A stretch of 64,000 nt of DNA, taken from Actinopolymorpha rutila (GTDB lineage: Bacteria; Actinomycetota; Actinomycetes; Propionibacteriales; Actinopolymorphaceae). The notes beneath the pieces were generated by a model. It was not told the origin of the DNA. It saw only the letters and a list, made by a program, of their open reading frames with translations, and did no database searches. The position numbers were made by a program, and so were the translations under genes. The stretch lies in contig NZ_JACBZH010000001.1 of the NCBI RefSeq assembly GCF_013407855.1, positions 5,828,001 through 5,892,000 of the forward strand, in the 5' to 3' direction. Shown here piece by piece: positions 1-6,992 of the stretch. Each line of letters begins with the position of its first letter. Position 1 is the first letter of the stretch.

Positions 1-469
1 CGAAGGTACGCACGAACGCCTGTGCCGGTTGGCGGGAGACGTCCCGGGTGTTGATGCCGAGGAACTCCACGCCCTTGGCCCGCAGGGCGCGGGCGGCGGC
101 GGCCAGGTCGGGCGCCTCCTTGCGGCAGGGCGCGCACCAGGAGCCCCAGACGTTCAGCACGACGACCTTGCCGCGGTAGTCGGCGAGCGCGATCCGCTTG
201 CCGTCCAGTGTGGTTCCGGCCACCGCCGGGGCTCGCCGGCGTTCGTCCGGCGGCATGGTGGTGACGGTGCCGCTGCCGGAGACGAACCTCGTGGTGGCGT
301 TGGTCGAACGCGAGCCGTCGCCGCCCTCTCCACCGCCGCCGGAGCCGTCACCCGAACAGCCGGCGAGTCCGGCCACGCCCAACAGGGCGAGCGTCGCCAT
401 CGCGGCGAGCGCACGCGACCGCGCGCCCCGCGGGTGCTTCGGTGACCTCGAACCCATACCGCCGTTCAT
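1..469 (-). CDS. TlpA/ResA-like thioredoxin-fold lipoprotein (C-terminus beyond window)
   Basis: Probable membrane-anchored thiol-disulfide oxidoreductase of the TlpA/ResA family, acting outside the membrane, for example in cytochrome c maturation. The visible 156 codons start at an ATG and show a basic N-terminus, a hydrophobic segment ending in the lipobox LAGC (Cys38), a Gly/Ser-rich linker, then the thioredoxin-fold signature with active site WCAPC at residues 111-115. The C-terminus lies beyond position 1. It starts 13 nt after the phosphatase stop, so it is probably co-transcribed with hemL. In other actinobacteria the same neighbours lead into ccdA/resB/ccsA cytochrome c genes; that continuation is inferred. 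Confidence 0.9.
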   Translation of the reverse strand, partial: MNGGMGSRSPKHPRGARSRALAAMATLALLGVAGLAGCSGDGSGGGGEGGDGSRSTNATTRFVSGSGTVTTMPPDERRRAPAVAGTTLDGKRIALADYRGKVVVLNVWGSWCAPCRKEAPDLAAAARALRAKGVEFLGINTRDVSRQPAQAFVRTF

Positions 470-482
470 CCTCAGCTGATGT

Positions 483-1139
483 TCACGCCCCGGCGACGAA
501 CTTCTTGCCCGCCAGGCCGCCCGGCAGCAGGTCGGCCGCCGGCTCGGAGTAGTCGACGGACACGATCCGGCCGTCCTCGTAGGTGAACGTCGTCAGGCTG
601 GCAAGCGTGCATTGACGCTTGCGCGGGTCGTGCCACAGGCGGCGGCCCTCGACGTAGGAGCGCACCGTCCAGATCGGCAGCTGGTGGGAGACGAGGAGCG
701 CCTCGTCGCCCTCCGCGGCGGTCCGCGCGTCCGCCATCGCCGCCAGCATCCGCACCACGATCGCGCGGTAGGGCTCGCCCCACGAGGGCCGGAACGGGTT
801 GCGCAGGTGCTTCCACGAATCCGGCCGGCGCAGCGAACCGTCGCCCACCCCGAACGTCAGCCCCTCGAACAGGTTGCCCGCCTCGATCAGGCGTTCGTCG
901 GTGGCGATCGGCAGGCCCAGCTTGTCGGCCATCGGCTGGGCCGTCTCCTGCGCGCGCTCCAGCGGCGAGGCGACCAGATGGGTGATCTGCCGGGACGCGA
1001 CGGTCTCGGCGACGCGTTCGGCCATCTCCCGCCCGAGGTCGGACAGGTGATAACCGGGGAGCCGGCCGTAGAGAACCTTCTGCGGGTTGTCGACCTCGCC
1101 GTGGCGCAGCAGATGGACGAGGGTGCGGCTTCGGCTCAC
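483..1139 (-). CDS. histidine phosphatase family protein (phosphoglycerate mutase-like)
   Basis: A 218-residue member of the histidine phosphatase (PGAM-like) superfamily. The phosphorylated-histidine motif LLRHGEVD lies near residues 9-16, an arginine-containing SPLERAQETA segment near 57-66, and the second catalytic His in the LLVSHQLP motif near 148-155. The family dephosphorylates small molecules and occasionally proteins; the substrate cannot be read from sequence. Its start overlaps the hemL stop by 4 nt, a sign of translational coupling in a hemL-phosphatase-tlpA operon. The same arrangement is common in actinobacteria, suggesting a link to haem or cytochrome maturation. Confidence 0.9.
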   Translation of the reverse strand: MSRSRTLVHLLRHGEVDNPQKVLYGRLPGYHLSDLGREMAERVAETVASRQITHLVASPLERAQETAQPMADKLGLPIATDERLIEAGNLFEGLTFGVGDGSLRRPDSWKHLRNPFRPSWGEPYRAIVVRMLAAMADARTAAEGDEALLVSHQLPIWTVRSYVEGRRLWHDPRKRQCTLASLTTFTYEDGRIVSVDYSEPAADLLPGGLAGKKFVAGA

Positions 1140-2515
1140 GAACGCTCCTGCTCAGTCAGGTCGGCTGTCGGGGCTGGGGCCGGATCGGGTTCGGCGGCAG
1201 CGGCGGCCCGGGCCGCGGCCGGCAGGGCGGAGGCGATGCGGTCCAGCGCCTCCTCGTCGTGCGCGGCACTGACGAACCACACCTCGAACGCGCTCGGCGG
1301 CAGGTGCACCCCGCCGTCGAGCATCGCGTGGAAGAACGCCCGGAACCGGTGCTGCGCCTGCGAGCGGGCGTCGTCGAAGTTGCGGACCCGCGGCACCTCG
1401 GTGGGGTCTACGAAGAAGATGCTGAAGAGGTTCCCGGCGAACTGCGGCAGGTGGGGTACGCCCTCCTTGGTCAGCGCCTCGCCGACCAGTCCGGCGATGG
1501 TGGCCGCCGTCTTGTCCAGGTGTGCGTAGACCTGCGCGTCGGCCAGGCGCAGCGTGGTGAGCCCGGCCGTGGTGGCGATGGGGTTACCCGCCAGCGTGCC
1601 GGCCTGGTAGACCGGCCCGGCCGGGGACAGCCGCTCCATGTGGGCCGCCTTCCCGCCGAAGGCCGCGGCCGGGAAGCCGCCGCCCATCACCTTGCCGAAC
1701 GTCACCAGGTCGGCGGCCACGCCGTCGATGCCGTACCAACCGGAACGGCTCACCCGGAAGCCCGTCATCACCTCGTCGGAGATGAACAACGCCCCGTGCT
1801 CGTGTGCGGTTCGGGCCAGGAACTCGTTGAACCCGTCCTCGGGTGGTACCGCTCCCATGTTGCCCGGCGCGGCCTCGGTGATGATCGCCGCGATCTCCCC
1901 GCCGTACCTCGCGAAGACGTCGCTCACCGCCGCGCGGTCGTTGTACGGGACCACCAGGGTGTCGCCCGCCTGGGCACCGGTCACGCCCGGGGAGTCTGGA
2001 TGCCCGAACGTAGCCACCCCCGACCCCGCGGAGGCCAGCAGCGCGTCGACGTGACCGTGGTAACACCCGGCGAACTTCACCAGCTTCGCCCGGCCGGTGA
2101 CGCCCCGGGCCAGCCGGATCGCCGACATCGTGGCCTCGGTGCCGGACGAGACGAATCTCACCTGCTCGATCGGCGTACGGGTGACGATCTCCTCGGCCAG
2201 CTCCACCTCCGGGCGGGTGGGCGTGCCGTAGGACGTGCCCGCCGACACCGCGCGGGTCACCGCGTCGATCACCTCGGGGTGGGCGTGGCCGAGGATCATC
2301 GGGCCCCACGAGCCGATCAGGTCGACGTACTCGTTGCCGTCGGCGTCGACGAGGTAGGGCCCGCGCGCGGAGGTGACGAACCTCGGCGTACCGCCCACGG
2401 CGTGGAACGCGCGGACCGGTGAGTTGACGCCACCAGGAGTGACGACGCGGGCACGGTCGAACAATGCCTGGGAGGCGGCACTTCCGCGCGTGGCGGGGTT
2501 TCGCGGCTCGGTCAC
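1136..2515 (-). CDS. hemL: glutamate-1-semialdehyde 2,1-aminomutase
   Basis: Converts glutamate-1-semialdehyde to 5-aminolevulinate, the second step of the C5 pathway begun by HemA in this window. The 459-residue protein is a class III aminotransferase: VVTPGGVNSPVRAF near the N-terminus, SSGTEATMSAIRLAR for cofactor phosphate contact, and the PLP lysine K275 in TFGKVMGGG. The start is GTG, preceded about 10 nt upstream by GAGGGA; an ATG 8 nt further upstream is out of frame. hemL is separated from hemB by about 790 bp, so it probably has its own promoter. A 14-bp perfect palindrome lies about 70 bp upstream. Confidence 0.97.
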   Translation of the reverse strand: MTEPRNPATRGSAASQALFDRARVVTPGGVNSPVRAFHAVGGTPRFVTSARGPYLVDADGNEYVDLIGSWGPMILGHAHPEVIDAVTRAVSAGTSYGTPTRPEVELAEEIVTRTPIEQVRFVSSGTEATMSAIRLARGVTGRAKLVKFAGCYHGHVDALLASAGSGVATFGHPDSPGVTGAQAGDTLVVPYNDRAAVSDVFARYGGEIAAIITEAAPGNMGAVPPEDGFNEFLARTAHEHGALFISDEVMTGFRVSRSGWYGIDGVAADLVTFGKVMGGGFPAAAFGGKAAHMERLSPAGPVYQAGTLAGNPIATTAGLTTLRLADAQVYAHLDKTAATIAGLVGEALTKEGVPHLPQFAGNLFSIFFVDPTEVPRVRNFDDARSQAQHRFRAFFHAMLDGGVHLPPSAFEVWFVSAAHDEEALDRIASALPAAARAAAAAEPDPAPAPTADLTEQERS

Positions 2516-2583
2516 CGCGTCATTGTCCCTCGCCGTGCTGGGCTCGCCCGCAGGGGCGGGGGGTCCGCCGACCGGCCGGGTGT

Positions 2584-2597
2584 GCGGACCGGTCCGC
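2584..2597. promoter_or_regulatory. 14-bp perfect palindrome upstream of hemL
   Basis: GCGGACCGGTCCGC is self-complementary and lies 69-82 bp upstream of the hemL GTG. It could be an operator for a dimeric repressor, but GC-rich palindromes arise easily in this genome, so the assignment is weak. Confidence 0.3.
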
Positions 2598-2648
2598 GGC
2601 GTTCTGCGACGAACGGAATCCCACCGGTCGAAACTCGCGAAAGCCGGG

Positions 2649-2676
2649 CGTAACTTCCCGCGTTCCCCGTCGTTGA
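2649..2676 (+). promoter_or_regulatory. exact sigma-BldN-type promoter (orphan)
   Basis: CGTAAC at 2649-2654, a 16-nt spacer, then CGTTGA at 2671-2676. This matches the consensus reported for Streptomyces sigma-BldN promoters at all twelve defined positions and in spacing. It points rightwards, away from hemL, into the gene-free interval. Transcription would begin near 2683. No annotated-looking gene follows before the hairpin at 3244-3273. Confidence 0.65.
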
Positions 2677-3160
2677 TGAGGTGGTTGACCGAGTCGTCGA
2701 CGGAGACGGCACGGCGTCAAGGCTTCAAAGACTCGGGGTGGGGACGTAAGGTGAGGCGTGAGCCGGGGAGGTCGAGATCACGCGGTGGCCCGTTGACGGG
2801 CCAGGTGCGTCCGCGTGGACTGACGCCGAAGTCGGGCCCATCGGGGTGGGGTCGCGGGCAACCGACACGGCGCGCCGGACGACGAGTCCCCGATGCGCTG
2901 AGTAGCCACGACGGCCTCGCCTACTGACCTTTCCGATCCACCGAACGGCCACAGCCAGGCCACTGACCAGGCCACCAGACAGGAAAGCCCACAGCACGGA
3001 CCACAGACTTCTCCGAGCCCACAGCCGCGACGTGCGCGACGCGCACCCGGGCTCCCCAAGCTGGCTCGGCGCCCTCACCCCCCCCGGGCGCGCCGAGCCT
3101 CCTCGGCCGCCGCGGTGCCCGGTTACCTCCCCCCCGACCGGGCGCCGTGGCGGCCCCTCC

Positions 3161-3205
3161 ATTTACACGTGATTACACGTGATTCCACCCGATTTCACCT
3201 GACCC
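3161..3205. repeat. 10-bp-period GATT repeat
   Basis: Four to five degenerate units repeat with an exact 10-bp period: ATTTACACGT (3161), GATTACACGT (3171), GATTCCACCC (3181), GATTTCACCT (3191), then GACCCACCGA (3201). Two CACGTG palindromes span the first junctions. Spacing equals about one helical turn, so every GATT faces the same side of the DNA, as expected for cooperative binding of a protein array (compare MerR-like BldC). Function is inferred. Confidence 0.5.
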
Positions 3206-3243
3206 ACCGATGCTCGGCCAAACGCGGGCAGCGCACGTGACGA

Positions 3244-3273
3244 GGCCCGCCGTCCGGTATCGGACGGCGGGCC
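3244..3273 (-). terminator. intrinsic-type hairpin downstream of hemB
   Basis: A perfect 13-bp GC-rich stem (3244-3256 with 3261-3273) closes a 4-nt loop, 34 nt after the hemB stop. It lacks a long U tract, as is usual in actinobacteria. Being symmetric, it could also stop a rightward transcript started at the 2649-2676 promoter. Confidence 0.8.
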
Positions 3274-3306
3274 ACGCGGCTCTTCCGGTCTGGAAGGGGC
3301 GGAGGG

Positions 3307-4281
3307 TCAGCGCAGCCGGCGCGCCGCCTCCACCGCCCAGTACGTCAGCACGATGTCGGCGCCGGCCCTGCGGATCGAGGTGAGCACCTCGAGGATGGCG
3401 CGCTCGCGGTCGATCCATCCCTGGGCCGCGGCCGCCTCGACCATGGAGTACTCACCGGAGACGTTGTACGCGGCGACCGGAACGTCCACCGCGTCCCGCA
3501 CCCGGCGAATCACGTCGAGGTAGCCCAGCGCTGGTTTGACGAGCACCATGTCGGCGCCCTCGGCGACGTCGAGTGCCACCTCCCGCATCGACTCGGTGGC
3601 GTTGGCCGGGTCCTGTTGGTACGTACTCCGGTCGCCCTCCAGGCTGGACTGCACCGCGTCGCGGAACGGGCCGAAGAACGCCGAGGCGTACTTCGCCGAG
3701 TAGGCCAACGCGCTCACGTCGGTGTAACCGGCCCGGTCGAGAGCGGCGCGGATCGCCCCGATCTGGCCGTCCATCATGCCGCTCGGCCCGACCACCTGGA
3801 CCCCGGCCTCGGCCTGGGCGACGGCCATGTCGGCGTACCTCACCAGCGTGGCGTCGTTGTCCACCCGCCCGTCGGGGGTCAGGACGCCGCAGTGCCCGTG
3901 GTCGGTGAACTCGTCCAGGCACAGGTCGGCCATCACCACGCTCGCGTCGCCGACCTCGGCGACGACCTCGCGGATCGCGACGTTGAGGATGCCGTCCGGG
4001 TCGGTCGCCCCCGAACCCACGGCGTCCTTGGCCTGCGGCACCGCGAACAACATCAGCCCGCCGACACCGGCCTCGGCGGCCTCGACGGCCGCCTTGCGCA
4101 GGGAGTCCAGGGTGTGTTGCACCACACCCGGCATGGACGGGATCGGGACCGGTTCGGCCGCGCCCTCCAGGACGAACACCGGCAGCACCAGCGAGCGCGG
4201 CGGAACGTCGGTCTCGGCGACCAGTCGGCGCATCGCGGGCGTCGTACGAAGGCGCCTGGGGCGCATCTCCGGATAACCCAT
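3307..4281 (-). CDS. hemB: porphobilinogen synthase (delta-aminolevulinate dehydratase)
   Basis: Condenses two 5-aminolevulinate molecules to porphobilinogen. At 324 residues it has the family's usual length. The two Schiff-base lysines are visible: K197 in AYSAKYASAFFGPFR and K249 in VLVKPALGYLD. The metal-site segment reads LCLDEFTDHGHCG (C121, D123, C131), keeping two of the three zinc cysteines of the animal enzyme and replacing the middle one by Asp. It lies 25-145 nt downstream of the hemD terminator and is preceded by a separate interval, so it may be transcribed partly by read-through from rex-hemACD. Confidence 0.97.
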   Translation of the reverse strand: MGYPEMRPRRLRTTPAMRRLVAETDVPPRSLVLPVFVLEGAAEPVPIPSMPGVVQHTLDSLRKAAVEAAEAGVGGLMLFAVPQAKDAVGSGATDPDGILNVAIREVVAEVGDASVVMADLCLDEFTDHGHCGVLTPDGRVDNDATLVRYADMAVAQAEAGVQVVGPSGMMDGQIGAIRAALDRAGYTDVSALAYSAKYASAFFGPFRDAVQSSLEGDRSTYQQDPANATESMREVALDVAEGADMVLVKPALGYLDVIRRVRDAVDVPVAAYNVSGEYSMVEAAAAQGWIDRERAILEVLTSIRRAGADIVLTYWAVEAARRLR

Positions 4282-4300
4282 GCCGCCCAGCCTAGCCAGG

Positions 4301-4354
4301 ACGTGCGAAGGGGCCCGCCTGGTCCGGGCAGACCTGGCGGGCCCCTTCGTACGT
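4301..4354 (-). terminator. long hairpin between hemD and hemB
   Basis: A 19-bp arm (4301-4319) pairs with 4336-4354 with one mismatch, closing over a partly self-pairing GGTC/GACC centre. It sits about 70 nt after the hemD stop and just upstream of the hemB start, so it probably ends most rex-hemACD transcripts before hemB. Confidence 0.75.
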
Positions 4355-4384
4355 GGCGCTGTTCGGAGCGTTCGTCCCGGTTGC

Positions 4385-4432
4385 TCCGGGCTTACCTCCG
4401 GCCTTGCTTCCGGGCTACTCCCGGGCTACTTG
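4385..4432. repeat. 12-bp tandem repeat covering the hemD stop codon
   Basis: Four degenerate 12-bp units (4385-4396, 4397-4408, 4409-4420, 4421-4432), of the type TCCGGGCTACTC. The hemD stop (CTA on the plus strand, 4426-4428) lies in the last unit, and the neighbouring unit carries a second in-frame stop 12 bp on. Period 12 keeps the reading frame. Confidence 0.65.
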
Positions 4433-6033
4433 GTGGTAGCCCGGCGCCGGGCACCGGCCTTGCGCTCGGACGGCTTGGTCACCGGGTCGCCGGCCTCGAT
4501 CTGGGCCGCGCGCCGCGCCTCGCCGAAGTCGGCGAGCGCCTCCGCCAGCGCCTCGATCGACGGCTCCGGCGGCTGCACGTCCACCCGCAGGCCGTGCTCC
4601 TCCGCAGTCGTCGCGGTCTGCGCGCCGATCGTGGCGATCACGGTGGTGGCGTGCGGCTTGCCGGCGATACCGACGAGGTTGCGCACCGTCGAACTGGAGG
4701 TGAAGGCGACCGCGTCGAACTTTCCGGTCTTGATCGCCTCCCGGATCGGGGCGGGCGGCGGCGCCGCGCGCACCGTGCGGTACGCCGTCACGTCGTCGAC
4801 CTCCCAGCCGAGCTCGACCAGCCCGGCCACCAGCGTCTCGGTGGCGATGTCGGCCCGAGGCAGGAACACCCGGTTGATCGGGTCCAGCACCCGGTCGTAG
4901 GGCGGCCAGTCCTCGACCAGTCCGCGCGCGGAGTGCTCACCGGAGGGCACCAGGTCAGGCTTGATGCCCCAGGACTGGATCGCCTCGGCGGTCTTCTCCC
5001 CCACCGCGGCGATCTTCAGTCCGGCGAACGCCCGCGCGTCCAGGCCGTACTCCTCGAACTTCTCCCGCACCGCGCGCACCGCGTTGACCGAGGTGAACGC
5101 GACCCACTGGTAGCGGCCGGTGACCAGGCCGGTGATGGCCCGGTCCAGCTGCTGGGGGTTGCGCGGCGGCTCCACCGAGATGGTCGGCACCTCCTCGGGC
5201 ACCGCGCCGTACTGCCGGAGCAGCTTGGACAGCACGCCCGCCTGCTCCTTGGTGCGCGGCACCAGGATCCGCCAGCCGAACAGCGGCTTGGTCTCGAACC
5301 ACGACAGCTTGTCGCGGTGCGCGACGGCCGAGCCGACGACGAGGACGAACGGGCCGGCGAGCCGGGACGACTTCACCTCGGCCGCGATCGTCTCCAGCGT
5401 CCCGGCGACGGTGCGCTGGTCGGTGGTGGTGCCGGCGGTGGTCGCCGCCACCGGCGTGGAGGGTTCCCGGCCGGCCTTGACCAGGAAGGCGGCGATGTCC
5501 TTCAGGCCCTCGGTGACGTTGGTCAGCACCAGGGTCGCCGAACCCTCGGCGAACGTCTCCCAGGCCGGCTCGCCGCCGGCCAGGTCGACGAACCGGGTCT
5601 CGCGTACCTTCGTACCGGTCAGCGGGATCCCGGCGTAGGCGGGCACCGCGGTCGCCACCGGCAGGCCCGGCGTCACCTCGAACGGCACGTGGTGCCGGAC
5701 GAACGCGGCGACGTGCTCGGCGGCGTTGCCGTCGAGGAACGGGTCGCCGTGGTACAGGCGGACGACGTGCTTGCCGTCCTTCCCGTGCTTGGCGAGCACC
5801 CTGCCGGCTTCGGCCGCGGTCACGGCGTCCTCGGTCAGCTCCAGCCGCTCGGCGTCCTCTCGGACGTGAGTGCTGACCACGGCCTCGAAGGCCGCTAGCT
5901 CACCTGCGATGACGTCGGCACGGCCCAGGAGCTCCTTCGCCCTGGCCGTGACGAGCGCGGGGTCGCCGGGGCCGACCCCGACGAAGGAGACCGAGCCCTG
6001 GGTTTTCTTAGTGGTCTTTGTCTTGGCGGTCAC
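4426..6033 (-). CDS. hemD: uroporphyrinogen-III synthase fused to an N-terminal SUMT-like domain
   Basis: A 535-residue two-domain protein. Residues about 12-245 resemble the SAM-dependent tetrapyrrole methylase fold (FVGVGPGDPALVT at the N-terminus, VTPGLPVATAVPAYAGIPLT in the middle). Residues about 255-505 form the HemD domain that closes hydroxymethylbilane to uroporphyrinogen III (WVAFTSVNAVRAV, AVAFTSSSTVRNL). In the methylase half, some motifs differ from active SUMT enzymes (RLYHGDPF where RLKGGDPF-type motifs are usual), so methylation activity is uncertain. An Ala/Lys-rich tail ends the protein. Its start overlaps the hemC stop by 4 nt. The stop lies in a 12-bp repeat. Confidence 0.93.
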   Translation of the reverse strand: MTAKTKTTKKTQGSVSFVGVGPGDPALVTARAKELLGRADVIAGELAAFEAVVSTHVREDAERLELTEDAVTAAEAGRVLAKHGKDGKHVVRLYHGDPFLDGNAAEHVAAFVRHHVPFEVTPGLPVATAVPAYAGIPLTGTKVRETRFVDLAGGEPAWETFAEGSATLVLTNVTEGLKDIAAFLVKAGREPSTPVAATTAGTTTDQRTVAGTLETIAAEVKSSRLAGPFVLVVGSAVAHRDKLSWFETKPLFGWRILVPRTKEQAGVLSKLLRQYGAVPEEVPTISVEPPRNPQQLDRAITGLVTGRYQWVAFTSVNAVRAVREKFEEYGLDARAFAGLKIAAVGEKTAEAIQSWGIKPDLVPSGEHSARGLVEDWPPYDRVLDPINRVFLPRADIATETLVAGLVELGWEVDDVTAYRTVRAAPPPAPIREAIKTGKFDAVAFTSSSTVRNLVGIAGKPHATTVIATIGAQTATTAEEHGLRVDVQPPEPSIEALAEALADFGEARRAAQIEAGDPVTKPSERKAGARRRATTK

Positions 6034-6992
6034 GTGACGCGTTCCTCGATCAAACGGCTGGCGCCCTCGGCGAGCAGGGCGGCCGCCAGCTGACGGCCGA
6101 GCTCCTCCGCATCGCCTAGAGGCCCCGAGGTGGACAGACGGACGCTTGCGGAGCCGTCGACGGCGGCCACGACGGCATGGAGGGAAAGGTCGTCTCCCTC
6201 CACTCCGCCGGTGGTCTCGGCGAAGGCTCCCATGGGTGCGCTGCAGCCGGCCCCGATTCCGGCGAGTACGGCGCGTTCGGCGGTCACCGCCGCCCTGGTG
6301 CGTAATTCGTCAAGCCCGGCGAGAGCGCGCACCACGTCCTCGTCGGTGTTCCGGCACTCGATCCCCAGTGCGCCCTGGCCGGGGGCCGGGACGAACGCGG
6401 TGGGGTCGAAGGTGTCGGTGATCTCGTCGTGCCGCCCCAGTCGGGTGAGTCCGGCACAGGCGAGAACGACGGCGTCGAGCTCACCGTCGCGTACCTTCTT
6501 GATCCGGGTGTCGACGTTCCCCCGGATCTCGACCAGCTCGAGGTCGTACTCTCGAAGCAGCCGAAGCAGGGCCAGCCGCCGCGGCGAGCCGGTGCCCACC
6601 CGCGCACCCGCGGGCAGGTCCGCCAGGCGCAAGCCGTCGCGGGCGACCAGGGCGTCGCGGGGATCCTCGCGCGGGGGTACGGCGGCGAGGACGATCCCGT
6701 CGATGTCCTGCGTCGGCAGGTCCTTCAGCGAGTGCACCGCGACGTCGATCTCCTTGCGGAACAGGGCTTCACGCAGGGCACCGGTGAAGACACCCTGGCC
6801 ACCGATGGTGGCCAGCGGCGCGCGGTTGCGGTCGCCCTCGGTGGTCACCTCGACCAGCTCGCACCGGTGGCCGGCCCGCTCCAGCGCGGCGACGACGTGG
6901 CGGGCCTGGGTGAGCGCGAGGGCGCTGCGCCGGGTGCCGACGCGGAACGCGGTTCCGGCAGTCCCTGAGGTCATGGCCGTACCGGCTGTCAT
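6030..6992 (-). CDS. hemC: hydroxymethylbilane synthase (porphobilinogen deaminase)
   Basis: Polymerises four porphobilinogen units into hydroxymethylbilane. The 320-residue protein contains the VGTRRSALALTQA N-terminal motif, VHSLKDLPT with cofactor-contacting residues, GTGSPRRLALL, EIRGNVDTR and the dipyrromethane-binding Cys250 in GIGAGCSAPMG. The first residues (about 15, Thr/Ala/Gly-rich with internal Met codons) are poorly conserved, so the true start may lie slightly downstream. It overlaps hemA and hemD by 4 nt each, showing a tightly coupled hemACD unit. Confidence 0.96.
   Translation of the reverse strand: MTAGTAMTSGTAGTAFRVGTRRSALALTQARHVVAALERAGHRCELVEVTTEGDRNRAPLATIGGQGVFTGALREALFRKEIDVAVHSLKDLPTQDIDGIVLAAVPPREDPRDALVARDGLRLADLPAGARVGTGSPRRLALLRLLREYDLELVEIRGNVDTRIKKVRDGELDAVVLACAGLTRLGRHDEITDTFDPTAFVPAPGQGALGIECRNTDEDVVRALAGLDELRTRAAVTAERAVLAGIGAGCSAPMGAFAETTGGVEGDDLSLHAVVAAVDGSASVRLSTSGPLGDAEELGRQLAAALLAEGASRLIEERVT

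Larger units (their letters stand above)
2516..3306. other. long gene-free interval between hemL and hemB
   Basis: This 791-bp stretch has no open frame with the codon bias of its neighbours on either strand. Base composition in the middle is more even and CA/CAG-rich. It holds a perfect palindrome at 2584-2597, an exact sigma-BldN-type promoter on the plus strand at 2649-2676, a 10-bp-period GATT repeat at 3161-3205 and a strong hairpin at 3244-3273. Downstream of the promoter only a 22-codon GTG frame (2681-2749) and other very short frames occur. A non-coding RNA or a small peptide gene is possible; see findings. Confidence 0.6.

Noticed and set aside
2725..3162. A 145-codon minus-strand frame with a hydrophobic stretch in the hemL-hemB gap.
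   Set aside because: Third-position composition is unlike host genes, no ribosome-binding site precedes the start and no family resemblance is seen.
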